Shown here piece by piece: positions 40,455-52,506 of a stretch of DNA of 64,000 nt. The translations under genes and the position numbers were made by a program. The stretch lies in contig CM067086.1 of assembly GCA_034008185.1 (NCBI GenBank), positions 35,361,007 to 35,425,006 of the forward strand. Direction: 5' to 3'. Below the pieces are notes generated by a model. It ran no database searches and was not told where the DNA came from. It saw only the letters and a list, made by a program, of their open reading frames with translations. The DNA is from Gorsachius magnificus. Lineage: Eukaryota > Chordata > Aves > Pelecaniformes > Ardeidae. Each line of letters opens with the position of its first letter. Position 1 is the stretch's first letter.

Positions 40455-43400
40455 AGTATAGACAAAGCTGCATGCCCATCTCAGAAGCTGGGAAACAATT
40501 TTCTTTAAAAGTTATTTTCTTTGTTCTGGAAAATTCACAACATATGGTTTTGTGAATCTGCCTTGGGCCTCCAGCCTTATGTGAGTAGGTTAACATTAGC
40601 GCCAGAGTCTTTTGCTCATGACTTCTTGCAGAAGTTGAGCTTTCTTAGTCTTCTAAACCTATGTTGTGCCCGTGGTGCTTCTTTGTAACATATATGTTAA
40701 TTTTGTTTGTGTTGCATTATAGTTAAATGCTGGAGAAAACCTTAAAATAAGTTTAGAACATATCAATTTGTCAGAAGTAAACCAGAGTAATTTGGATATT
40801 TTAGGCAGTTTTTCCAGGGGGATTTGTATTTAACAATTGCTGTCATTTTCTAATTGACTTGATCGGTCACAATTTAATTTAAATTTCCCAGTGACGGGCT
40901 TCATGTTCCCATGAAATCAAGGCTTACTCAGCAGAATGTACTACATAAAACAATTAAGTACTTCCAGGTCAAATAAATGTACCTTTGGCAAGTTCTTTTT
41001 ATTTAAATAACATATTTCTGTTTTATCATTAGGGAGCAGTTAAGGTGATTTCTTCATATTTCATAGTTTAATTGTCACGTTAAGTGGTTTGATACTGCTG
41101 AGTATATGTAAGCTCTGTCAGCAGGACTTAAATCCTGATTTAACCAAAATGTGTTTAGTAGGAGTGAGGCTGTGTGTCAGAGTCAGCCTTAAGACTGCTG
41201 GTATTTAAGCTGGTTAAGAGGAAAGAAGTATCTTTTCCATATTTAACCTCTAAGTTCTACAGTTGTATGTAGTCTGCACACAGTATGCTTTAAATTCTCA
41301 GCTTTTTTTGGTTTACATTTTTGAAGTGATAAAACAGAGTATGTGAAAAATCTCTGCAGTAGGGAATCTGTTTTTTACAATTAGATTCATCTGAAAAAAG
41401 TGTCTGTTAAAAATCTTTGGTACAAGTTTATATTTGAAGCATTACTCTTAGTATGTGAAATGGAGTTGGCAAGTATTTTTATGTGTGCCTGTTAGTTTGA
41501 ATGCATGATGCTGATCTGTTTTTTGTCCTAGCTGACGGTTATTATATCCTAATGGGTGCAACCCTGCACTAATGATCCTTGTGTATATAAATTCTTCTTG
41601 TTGTGAGCAGACACCATAGGCCACATAAAAATGTTTGCCTCAATTTCCCTGCAAAAAAGGATCTCAGAAACCAGACTTGGCCAAGTAACAGATTTTTTAA
41701 AGGTAGAGGAACCCAATAAAATTACCAGCTTTTCACAGCATGAGTCTACTTCCTTTCGACATATTGTGAGGTGTAGGTGAAATATTCTAACTGAACTGAC
41801 AGTGTAAGGAAGACGGCTAACTAGAAAGCAAGATAAAAGTAAAAACCACCGATGATGATTGATATTGTAATAGCTATTAATTGTTTTGGAGCCTCTTTTG
41901 TGGATTTATGATACTTCACCTATATTACACTTTTGTGAGTCTTGCTATAATGAGATTTAATGCAGTAAAGTGTCATGGTTAAATTCACTGTATCAGGAAG
42001 AGGTTTTGAAAAACTTATCAAGGTTTTTATTAATCTTAATAATGTTAATATACATACGATTAAAACTGGGGTTTGTTTTTCACAGAAAAATTAAGAAGCT
42101 TTTGTTCCTTGTAACTCTAAGTAGAAAGTAAAATAATTCGTTTCTTTGATCTAGTGTAATGGAGATTTTTCAGCTGCCCCAATTCAAATTAATTTACACA
42201 ACATACTGTGAATGTATTGCACATGCTGTATTTTAAGAATATGAAGAATACTAAGACACCTGTGCATTTGGGGATTTCTTCCAGCTTTTCAAAATCAATG
42301 CTTTTTTTTAAAAACAGGCCAATATTCATAATTTTTCATGTTTTCATTTTTGTCTTCTTCTCCAAATGTGTATGGCATTAAGTTCCATCATTTTGAATTA
42401 AAAAAGATATAAGGACAAAGATAAAGATATTAAAATACATAAAGATAAAATGAAGGGGTCTGTGTGGATTTTGGCAGTGTGGGAGTGTGTCTTTACATAC
42501 ATTAACATCCTAAGATGGCCAGCTATCAGTGAATCGAGTAATATGGCTAGATTTTTAACTGCAGCCTGTCTGCATGGTCATTGCCAATAATAGCAGTACA
42601 GGTTGTATAGCAAGTAAATCAGAAAATATTTTCTTGGTACTTTTATGCAATCACATACTTGTCCAAAACAGAAAATAATTAACATTAATGTCTCTTAACA
42701 CTGATTATTATTAACTCTGTTAAAAATGTGTTCATTTATAAGATTTTATTTTATTAGTTTAATCTCAATCATTTTTTGCTTTATCATGTCATTTCAAAAC
42801 AATGCTGATTTGTTAGAACTGGTGTTGATTACAGAAACATGGGTAAGAAAATACAGCATTAAAAACCACTTCATGATTTTGGGGCCATTTTTTTTGTGAC
42901 AGATCTCTGACTGAAAATTCCAGTTAGATGTACAAATCTTGATATTCTTATTCTTTTTTTCAATCTACTTTCTCTCACTGTAACAGTTCTGTACCTAAAA
43001 AAAAAATCTACTATTAGTAACATGTTTTGCACTTCTAGTACGAGTTCAAATTACCTCCAATAAGTTGCTTTTCTAGATAAGTCCAGACAAATTAATTTCT
43101 CCTTGTAAGCAGATTGCAGAATGTTCCAAAATAGGATGAAAGTGAAATCGCAAGGGGACATTTCTGAACATAATACGCGTATTTTAAAATCTTAACAATT
43201 AAATATATTGGACTGTGAAACCAGTTTTCTAATGGATTTTCCAATCTCTAGGTTCTTTTGAAATTTCATTGGATAATACAGCAGATAATGCAACTCCTGG
43301 AACCATGTTGCAAGAGCCAACAGATGATTTCATAGATTCCATCCCTAATGATTTTTCTTTAAACAAAGATTTTTGTCAAGCTTGGTTGTTTAGGCTTTAC

Positions 43401-44151
43401 GTTTGGTTACACTCTTGAGCTTTTTTTGAATCTTTCCAATAGGATAAAAATTGCTGGAGATACTGCTTTTTTCACTGATACTGTCTTCTTCATATAATTC
43501 TTTACTTCTAACCAAGGTGTAATGTCAACAGATGGAATCATAATTGACAGGCAAAATTTTAAAGCATTCTAAATGTCATTGGACCTTTTAATAAAATTAA
43601 TTAGCCTGCCACAGAGAAAATTTACTAGCCTGCTGGTTAATTTCACAATGTAAAATCATGGGGTAGGTGGAAGAGCAGGCGAAAGCTTATTACTTTTAAA
43701 TAATTATTTAAAGATGTGTGCCTTGCCCCTTTCAAACATGGATTGCAAATGCAGCAAAAGCTTTTAAAATCTTCTAAATTCACAAGCAGCCAAGTTTCCT
43801 TTGAAGAAGCATAAGCCAGTTGAAATTTAAAGTTATCAGGTACTAGTTAATGATGAGTCACTGGTTATATGGAAAACTGGTAGAGGCCTAAAGCTTGATT
43901 CTTTCAGGATTAATGTTCCCAGTAACATTTAAACATAAGTCAGGAGTTCAGAAATTGTGCCCAGTCCCATTATGAATCTTGATGAAATGCTGGTTTCAGA
44001 AAAATTAAACATTGAAAGTTATTTCTATTTCATTGTGCATCTTTTAGCTTACTAGAATCTAACATTAGAGAGCATTAGAAAGCACCATGAACCAATCCTG
44101 TCTGGTTTTCAGAAAAGTCCCAATACATTGCCTGAATTGTAATGGGATTTG

Positions 44152-44474
44152 CAAATGTTGGAAACACCATGGGGATGGAGCCAGACTCTTCTCGGTGGTG
44201 CCCAGCAACAGGAAAAGGGGCAATGGGCACAAACCAAAGCATAAGAGGTTTCAGTTGAATATGAGGAAGAACTTCTTTACTTTGAGGGTGACATAGCACT
44301 TGAACAGGCTGCCCAGGGGGGTTGTGGAGTCTCCTTCTTTGGAGATATTCAAACCCTGCCTGGACAATATCCTGTGCAACATGCTCTAGGTGAACCTGCT
44401 TTAGCAGGGGGTTGGACTAGATGATCTCCCAAGGTCCCTTCCAACTCTTGCCATTCTGTGATTCTGTGATTCTA
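44152..44474 (+). mobile_element. CR1 3' fragment, plus strand
   Basis: About 320 bp. Begins near ggaaacaccatggggatggagcc and includes [15 protein letters not shown] and a 'gaacaggctgcccagggggg' block. The 3'UTR reads 'ggttggactagatgatctccc', and it ends in ccattctgtgattctgtgattct (tail units of 8 bp). It is strongly 5'-truncated, and the 5' boundary is approximate. Confidence 0.93.
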
Positions 44475-45209
44475 GATGTAGTAACATTTGGAACTAAGAT
44501 AGGAAACATTTTGAGACTCTTCATTTTTGGTAATGAGGTATAATTAATCATTGAAGAGTGAAAACTTAGGTGTTCTGTGTGATTTTAAAAGTATCTGGAA
44601 ATTGTCATGTGGGCAGTTTTCTAGTGGATAAAACTAGCTCAAAGGTGAGCTGCTCTATGGAGATACATTAAAAATCTGTAGCCCAATCCCTTGTGCTGGC
44701 AAATTTTGAACTTGGCAATCTTGCAAGTTTGTCTACCTGTCTACTTCCCAAGATTGCTAGCCCCAAGACAAGCAGGTCTCCCTATTTTCATATCTCCCTG
44801 ATCTCCCATGCACATAGGGAGACCTAAATACCCTAACTCTCAATTCCTTCCTATCCAGCCTTCTAAGCTACCATGAAATCTGTGCTGTTCATTGTCTGGT
44901 ATCAGTTGTTCTCATGTTCTCCTGCCTGGTCAGCTACGCAATCAGTCAAGTACCTGGCAGGTCATGTCTTTGATTGCTGGAGAGGAAAAGTAGAACTCCA
45001 TTCTCCTGAGACAGAGTTTATAGTAAGTTCGCGTGAATGCTGTGACTTGAAGTCAGAACAAAAATAAAATGCTGAAAATAATAAAATACTAACCGGATAC
45101 AAATATGTTCTTTAGCTAGATCAGATCTATTTAGCACATTTCTCAGGAAACAGAATTGAACTCTTAAGTATGTTTTCTAGCATCTAATTTGTCATTGTAT
45201 TCTATACAG

Positions 45210-45271
45210 CTATACTGTGTGTCGATGACTCTGTAGTAGATCTGGAAACACTGGAAGCACTATATGAAAAT
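45210..45271 (+). CDS. FMN1: FMN1 exon: FH2 core, DDSVVDLETL segment
   Basis: 62 bp after acceptor tgtattctatacag, ending in phase 0 at aat|gtaagt. The split codon G|CT gives Ala345, followed by ILCVDDSVVDLETLEALYEN (346-365). The DDSVVDLETL block is typical of the FMN1/FMN2 FH2 helical core. The downstream intron is only 776 bp and contains an in-frame candidate alternative end exon (see 45765-45953). Confidence 0.95.
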
Positions 45272-46047
45272 GTAAGTAAGATGGGGTAAAGCTGTGGTTA
45301 ATCATCATAGTATTTCAGACAAAGGATAAGTAAAGTTTTATTTTGTGTTGTTCATTTTAGACTAGAGACAAGAAAAGACTAGAAAAAGTCTTTAGGGAAT
45401 TTAACAGTAATAAAATAGGTAACAAAAAATTACCCATTGACATGCTTATTTCTCTTACTGGCTTAGTTCTTAAATGTCAGAAATTTAAAACAGTGGAGCG
45501 CCTTTGGAATTGGGTTAAAATGTAACAAAAGGCATAATATCTAGCAGTGTTTTCTCCTGAACTGCCTGAAAAATCCTGTCCTTAGTTAAGGCCTATTTTG
45601 TGCTAACATGCTGAATTTTTCTCACTCGAGATGCATGTGGCTGAACAGTTAACTAGGGCTCATTGCTGTCCTTAGCCAAGCTGCTCTGTAGACTAAGTAT
45701 ACAGCATCGATGAACTGTGTGACTCTGAAGTTGCGTGAAAGAATATGTTTACAATTGTCTGTAGGGATATCAGAGCTACCGCTCCAATCTAAACTGTGTG
45801 AAGCATCCTATAGCAATATTTGCCATGCTGTGCTCTACAAGGATGCTCTGCTTTGTGGCCATTGGTAGTAAATGGCGCTGCAAGGCACTGAAGGAATTTA
45901 TCATGGATCTTTATGCCTCACTCTTTTCCATAGTCTAAATGTTTCCCAATAAAAAATATAATTGTTACTTGCAGACAGACAAGTAGATTAGTAATTTATT
46001 AATTTGTTAATAATTAGTTATTAATTACTTTATATTAATTCACTCAG
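45272..46047 (+). other. FMN1: FMN1 intron (776 bp), shortest in the window
   Basis: gtaagt donor and cactcag acceptor. The 3' half contains the candidate alternative end exon (45765-45953). The rest is AT-rich and featureless. Confidence 0.9.
45765..45953 (+). other. Candidate alternative 3'-terminal exon with AATAAA (unproven)
   Basis: Inside the 776-bp FMN1 intron, an acceptor-like attgtctgtag ends at 45764. The preceding exon ends in phase 0, and reading phase 0 from 45765 stays open for 57 codons (starting GYQSYRSNLN) to a TAA at 45936-45938. An AATAAA polyadenylation hexamer lies at 45948-45953. Used together, these would give a truncated formin ending inside FH2. The predicted tail matches no domain I recognise. 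A 57-codon open frame has only a few percent probability by chance at this composition, which is suggestive but not proof. It could equally be a conserved non-coding element. Confidence 0.25.
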
Positions 46048-46136
46048 AGAGCACAAAAGGATGAACTGGAGAAAATCAAGCAATATTATCAGACTTCAAA
46101 AGAGGAGGAACTAAAGCTTCTGGATAAACCAGAACA
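46048..46136 (+). CDS. FMN1: FMN1 exon: FH2 core, [12 protein letters not shown] segment
   Basis: 89 bp after acceptor taattcactcag, leaving after two bases of a codon at aaca|gtaaga. Encodes residues 366-394, [14 protein letters not shown] then [15 protein letters not shown]; the split codon becomes Gln395 with the next exon. The highly charged helix followed by LLDKPEQ is a strongly conserved block of formin-1 FH2 domains. An alternative acceptor two bases downstream (agag) would break the frame, so 46048 is preferred. Confidence 0.96.
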
Positions 46137-49100
46137 GTAAGATATTTTTTTTGGCAATATTTTATCATTATATAGTATAGACTTCTGCTGATATGTTAAA
46201 AGGGATCTTGATACATAGGTTTTTGGTAGCTAATTGTTAACTTTTTTGTGTATTTCAAGGCATGATGTAAATTTTGCCTTTATCACATAACTTTTTTCAG
46301 ACATGGCAGATTTTACTACATCAACTTGGACTACCAGAACTGATAAAATACGTAGCCTTGAATCAATAAAAATCTCTGTTCCCATTCTCACATGGCTTAT
46401 TCTTCTCTTAGAGTTTTCAGGGCTAAATTAATGTGTCATAAAGCAGGACCAGAATGATTTTGATTGTTGATTATTTGAAAGAGCTACACAAACAGTGGGT
46501 TTTGGTGAGTCATGTGACAAAGACACAACATGCACTCTGGTCTTGCTGACTGAAGACCTACAAGGCTGATTCCACAGTCCCTCTCCTGCAAATGTGGTGG
46601 GCAGTGACAACTGTTAGGATGAAAAACTTCTTAAGGGTTGCTCCTTCTGTTGTAATAAACCTTAGACCAATGTGAAAATCACAAGAATCTGTGAGCACAA
46701 TGGTAATCCTGAATTTTATTTTAGTGTATACGTTTGACTTCAGACTTTAGCCTGCCAGTGGTGTTTGCCTTCTGCTACTTTGCTACTTTTCCCTTTGTAT
46801 TTCCATCCTCTTCTAACCACAGTGCAGTTTCCAGTCCTGAGGCCTCTCTGCCATCTTGCTTCCTTTTCTCTCTTGTCTGTTTTTGTCTTTTCTGCTGTCT
46901 TTGGCGGAAGAAAGGGTAGGGGGAGGAAGAACTGAAACAGCAGACATAGTATATGATTGGCTGGTGTCAGAAGTATTACATTTTCATACCTTTTTTCCCC
47001 ATTAAAATGCTAGTGGTGAAGAGCAGATATTTTTTTCTCTTTCTCCTAACACAAGGCAGCTAAATTCTCATTTGTGACTGACCACTAGGGAATAGGTTAA
47101 TGTTGAGAAATGAGGCTTTCACACTTACTCTTGATTAAGAGTGGCTATAATTCTTGAGTAAGCCTTCAGAAATACAAATATCTGTAAAGTGTATATACTA
47201 GCTTGTTCTTGCATCCCATATCCATGGCTTACATTGCATTGGCTTGGGGTGTAAGAATACATTGTGTGACTAGTTGATGTTTTCCAGAGCTTGAATCTTT
47301 GGCAATTTATTTGCTGTATGTCTGAGAGAAATAAACAGTAATGCATTTTGTATTCTAGAGAATATGAATCCTGCAGAGCTCTAGAGTTATAAAGGGTTGT
47401 CTGCTTTTGTAAATTATGGTGGAGAGAAGTTGATCTTATTTAAACACAAAGCTGGATTTATGCTATCATTGTTCCATAATTAAAAGTAAAGAACTATAAA
47501 TAAAGCAGTTACGCCTGATCATTCAGCGTGAAATAGTAGTGTCAAAGACAAAAGCTACTTTTTATCAATTATTACTCTGTGTGTTCTCTCTGCAAGTCTT
47601 AATTATCCAATTTTACCCTATTATTAAACTACATAGGTTAAGAAACCTAGCTTTTTAAAATGTCTCAGGGGGGAAACAATTCGCTGATTATGCACTTATG
47701 TAAATTTTATTGGACCTTCAAACTAATGTCCTTTCTGAAAACAGAGTAGATCAGGTGCTGCTGGTTTTGGTGTCTAAGTAAGCCTCTAAGTCAACCTAAA
47801 TGCAGAACTGGAGATTTATTGGAACTACACTATGCATACTAATGCCACCAAAGGCTAAAGACAGTGAAGTGCTAAATTTGTATGTGTGATTAAAAATATT
47901 TGCTACAGGGCATAAATCATGTATTTTATTTAATGAGGATCAGAACAGAAGTGCAAAATAAACCGTTTAGCAAATGGTTGCAAATACTAGCAATAGGCCA
48001 TCATATAATGAAATCATTGACGTGAATTCACTGCAGTCTAAAGGAAACCTTTGCCATTATTGACTGCTTGGATTACCAGACAAATAGAAAGCTTTAGTGG
48101 TATCACTGATGCTCTCCTGCACATGTGCTTTTGATTTGTTTTGCTGGCATGTTAAATTTGCTATTGTTGGCACAAACTGTAAGCATCACGGCAACATGAC
48201 AAAGCCCCACCTGAGTTATGCTTCTTGATAATAGTTGTTAAAATGGTAATATTCATTAACGTGATAAAGATTTATATGCACAATCAGCCAAAATCTTGGG
48301 CTTTGCTAGCAGGATACAGATGTTTTAGCTAGTTTCCAAGAAGACCCTTTTAGGTCTAATACAATCTCTGTGAAGTCCTCTCTACTGTGAAAGAAATACT
48401 AATGAAGGAAATAGTAGCAAAATGCAATACTGAGCTTTCCTGGTTTGTGTGTAGTTTGATTCAGAAAGTAGTGAGCTATTGAGAGCTGCTGTCCAAGTAA
48501 TGCCATTTGCTTCTCCTTGAAGACCACTCTCCTTTGACTTTGGTTTAAATCCTGCTGTCTGACTTAGAAGCTTGCAGGATTAGATACACCTTTTTCCCCA
48601 GAAATTATTTCTAAATTTGATATTCTTCAAATGTGGATAAATGTGAACTGATAAATAGCTTAGCTCCATGGAATCAGACTTCTTTGTCCATCTTCTGGAA
48701 GAATGTTCCATTACACTAGCAAAATGGTAATATGCCTGGCTTGAAAGTACTCTCAAGTCCTTTACTGCAAGATTCTGGTAGCATGAAAGAGTTCTCAAGT
48801 AAATGCATTTTTTTATTTACAGTTTCTGCAGGAGAGGTTTAAAATGGACCTCACAGAGATGAACAGCAAATTCACTGTGTTTACTTTAGGCCAAAAGAAA
48901 TGTAGCAATGAGAAACCCATCAAAAAGCTATGTCACAGTCATGTCATTGTTACTTTAAGTCAAATTCATACTTTTTCAGACTAAAATCACAAAAATCACT
49001 GAACTAAGAGTATTCTTTTCTCTCCAAAAGTTTTGTCCACCCGAATTGGTGGTTTATCTTTAGTAACAACAGATTCATGCCATGGCTTTGTGTTTAGTAA

Positions 49101-50851
49101 CTACATTTGTAGTCACCAAGATTCCTTTTTGCAACAGTTTAAGTGTTCTGTCCGGATATTTACATTGAATAGTTTGAATTCCCAAATCTGGAGACATTTT
49201 CATTTTCTGCTGATGCTCTTTTAACTCAGCACAATTATGTTGTATTCCAATGACCAGCAGTGTAGGAGATGGTTCCCTTTTCAAGAAAAGGCAAGAATAT
49301 GTGTCATTTGACTTTTTAAATTTAAACTTTTAAAATGTTAGAACTTTAGTGAAGCATTTTGGGTTTTTCTTTCTTTTGTTTCTCTCACACAAAGTGCAAA
49401 GTATCCTCTTTTTTTCCTGGCAATACCATTCATTCCCAATAGGAAGCATTTTTATTAATACCAGCTTGGCATTTCTTTTTTTCCCACTGCTTAAGAGTAA
49501 GAGCCAAGCCAGGCCTCTCTCACAATAGATTTTTTCACCAGGCACGAAAGAAAAAGAAGGGAAAAAATGATATTCCAATTAAAACATAGTATTTCACACC
49601 AGCCACAGGTGGTTTTTGCTGATTTTTTAGACAGTTGCTATGTATTCAGCAAAGTATTGCATGCATGAGAAATTTATAAAGTGGATTTGAGGATACTAAT
49701 ATTATTTACTATGAAAAAATAAATAGATTGGAGGAATCAGATGTATTGGCTTAAATAAGTAAAATAAATTTAATAAGAATTCAAGCTAATAATGGTTCTG
49801 AGAATTTCCCATAGTTCAGTCAGGCAGAAAAATATTTACGGCATTGTGTTAAAGGGGATCGAAGGATATCCGTAGACAGGAGATAAGAATGTTTCTAAAG
49901 TGATATTGGAGCAAAAGACAGCTTGTTTCTGGATTTCAAGAAAGCATGTGCATCACTGAAATCCTAGATTCAAAACCCACAAAGCAAATTATGCAAACCC
50001 TATTACTGTAAGAAATGCTAAATATTCTTACTTAGCCAAACTTTTACATTTTAAATTGAAGAAGCGAAAAGGGAAGAATTACTCGAGCCTTTGGGATGCT
50101 TTCATTTTGTGATATCTGAACTGGAGTTGTTGAATATGCTTCTATTTATTTTTATTTAACAAAGACTTAAAGGAAGATAGCTGGAATAGACTCATGAGGG
50201 AAGTCTATATGAGGTCTTATATGAGGACAGATAAGGAGCAGATAAAGATTTAGTAACTTTGCTAGACAGTGACTGAAGAGAGATATAATCTGCAAGCATT
50301 TTAGAGCTAAATACACAGCTAGGTGCATTACCATAAAACATGCTGCTATATAATTGGAAGTGTGGTGCAAATTAGTGAAAGAAAATTGAGGCTGAGCATC
50401 AGAAGAAATTTCTTGGCAGCGATTTTATATTATGAAATAACCTTGTAGGAATATATTGAGTTCTGTATTGCTGGGAACATTTTTAAGGGAAGCAAAAACA
50501 CATGAGTGAAAACAGTAAATAGATAGTGTTTCTCTAGCTCTTTCCTTTTCTTTTCCTTTTTTTCTTTTTTTTTAACTCGCAATCTAGGTTTATAATCTAT
50601 TTATAACTATGCAGCTGTGATAGTGGGTTAATGGATTAATGTGATAATTATTAATGTCTTGCATTTTTCTTGATATTGATAGGAATTCTTAATTAATTGA
50701 GCATAAATAGTATAACAATTATAAATTCTGTCAGATTTGATTCAAAGTAAGAAAGATTACATGTATATTTCATGACACAACAGCTTTGATCCATTGTATA
50801 CCCCACAGATAAGAAATATAAAGATTCATTAATACTCTTTTTTTCCCAAAG
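46137..50851 (+). other. FMN1: FMN1 intron (4715 bp) with ancient CR1 remnant
   Basis: gtaaga donor and tcccaaag acceptor. Apart from a probable ancient CR1 relic near 50230-50500, I see no repeat or exon. Open frames of 60-82 aa on both strands look random. Confidence 0.85.
50230..50500 (+). mobile_element. Probable ancient CR1 relic, plus strand
   Basis: The words 'gaggctgagcatcagaagaaatttcttggcagcga' (about 50387) followed by 'atgaaataaccttgtaggaatatattgagttc' resemble the region just upstream of the CR1 3' end, in the right order. Everything else is too diverged to align by eye, and the typical 3' tail is not visible. It is offered with moderate doubt. Confidence 0.45.
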
Positions 50852-50981
50852 ATTTTTATATGAGTTATCTCAGATTCCCAACTTCACTGAACGAGCTCAG
50901 TGTATTATCTTCCAGTCAGTTTTCTCTGAAGGGATAACATCAGTGCACCGGAAAGTTGATATCATAACTCGTGTTTCCAAG
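50852..50981 (+). CDS. FMN1: FMN1 exon: FH2 core, ERAQCIIF segment
   Basis: 130 bp after acceptor ctttttttcccaaag. The first base completes Gln395, then [31 protein letters not shown] and [12 protein letters not shown] follow (residues 396-438). It ends in phase 0 at aag|gtaagt. The P-x-F-x-ER-x-x-x-x-IF pattern is a hallmark of FH2 domains, in the helical 'knob' region. No disablement is seen. Confidence 0.96.
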
Positions 50982-52359
50982 GTAAGTCCTAATGAAAGCT
51001 AAATAAAACCATAAATATATTTTAGAGTATTCATGCTTCTTTTTTAACCATAAGTGATGAACCTTAAACCTGGTTATTGGCTTTTCAGGAAAATTAAAAT
51101 ACGTATTTTAGCTGCCTATAAGAACAAAAGGAGGCAGAAACAGGGAAGGTGAGTTGTGTGTGATGCCCTATGCTCTATATAGGAAAATTTATTTTTATTT
51201 GAGTGGTAGATTTTTATTACTTTGCACATTAAGTAAAGTAATAGGTAATCTTCATAAAATAGAAATTAAATATCAGACTAGCTTAGTACAGGACATTGCA
51301 AACTTTTTTTTTTTGCATATCACTGTTGATGCCATCGCCAATAGATGACAAGATTTTGACATTATAACAAATAAAACATGAAAAGTAGAATGAGATAAGA
51401 ATTAAAAGAGAAATTAAATAGTGACTTAAAGGTATAACATCCTGGCCAGGACAGTCTTTAATTTTTATTTTTTTTTTCAATTTGAAGATTAGCTTTTGAT
51501 TAGCTTTGCATGTACAAAGTACATTGCATGTACAAAGTACTTTGCATGTGCAAAGTACCCGTGCTCTACCCCTTTGGATTTCTTTGCATGTTCTAAGAAT
51601 AAAAATAGTTAGTTAGTGTTTCCTTTCCTAAAGGAGACATAAATAAAGAATGAGTTTTGTATGAGATAGGGAAAGTGGTATTGCCCTCAGTTTACTTAGG
51701 AGGAGCTCAAACTGTAATTGATTTATCCAATGTGCAGTATAAGGCCACATAGTTAAGAACTGAGCCCGTGGCCTCAGATTCTCGATTGACAAGATAGATA
51801 TCTTTATATGTAAGTTAAAATAAGTTCTCCACTGTGTTTCAAGATTTCTTTTCTGTTTTGAGCCATGGTAATTTAGTCCTTAGCCCTGTTATATCTGCAT
51901 TAAGCATGGATCCAGAAATGTGAATTTCCAGAGCACCAGGACCAATGAGAAGCAGACTGAATATTACAGTCCGAGTCTAACCTAGTGGCAGCAAAAATGG
52001 CACATCTCCATTTGACTGTGCATTATGCAAACTCATGATAAACCACCTCGTCTGTAAGATTTTTAAAGGCTAATAAGAATGTTTAGTAATCTTCTTTTTG
52101 TCATCTAGATAGTATATGATGCCATATAATTTGCTTCATATGGATTAAGTTAAGCACAGTATCTTAGGCAGATACAGCCTAACAAATGCTTTTCTTAAAT
52201 ATTTGATTCCTGTACCAGATTTAGCTTCCTTTCACTACAGGGCTAAAAACACACAAGAAACAAAACCTCTAGCAAAAGTAAAATAAAAAAAGCTTTTCTA
52301 TATTAGCAATTAGATTTTTTTGTGCCAAGGGAAGTCACAGACTGGTATCCATTTTTCAG
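50982..52359 (+). other. FMN1: FMN1 intron (1378 bp)
   Basis: gtaagt donor and atttttcag acceptor. It contains the threefold 18-bp repeat at 51505-51558; otherwise nothing is recognised. Confidence 0.9.
51505..51558 (+). repeat. 18-bp tandem repeat, three copies, near-palindromic
   Basis: Copies at 51505-51522, 51523-51540 and 51541-51558 read tttgcatgtacaaagtac with one substitution each in the second and third. Each unit is itself nearly self-complementary (TTTGCATGTACAAA), and each contains a TTGCAT core resembling half of a POU/octamer site. Confidence 0.95.
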
Positions 52360-52506
52360 GCTTTGCTGAACATGACAAGCATAAAGGAAATTTTAGGTTT
52401 GATTCTGGCTTTTGGAAATTATATGAATGGCGGGAATAGGACCCGAGGTCAAGCTGATGGATTTGGTTTGGAAATACTCCCCAAACTAAAGGATGTCAAA
52501 AGCAGA
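52360..52506 (+). CDS. FMN1: FMN1 exon: FH2 signature [17 protein letters not shown]
   Basis: 147 bp (49 codons), phase 0 at both ends, between acceptor gtatccatttttcag and donor aga|gtaagt. Fragment residues 457-463 carry GNYMNGG, followed by [18 protein letters not shown]. GNxxN...G-A-GF is the best-conserved motif of the FH2 superfamily and makes this exon alone enough to call a formin. As an exact multiple of three, it could be skipped without a frameshift, although the FH2 fold would be broken. Confidence 0.97.

Larger units (their letters stand above)
35195..45209 (+). other. FMN1: FMN1 intron (10015 bp)
   Basis: Strong gtaagt donor and ctatacag acceptor. It contains the poly-C tract at 36284-36322, a short inverted repeat at 40429-40454 and a CR1 3' fragment at 44152-44474. 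The many short open frames on both strands look random, and no exon is supported. Confidence 0.87.
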
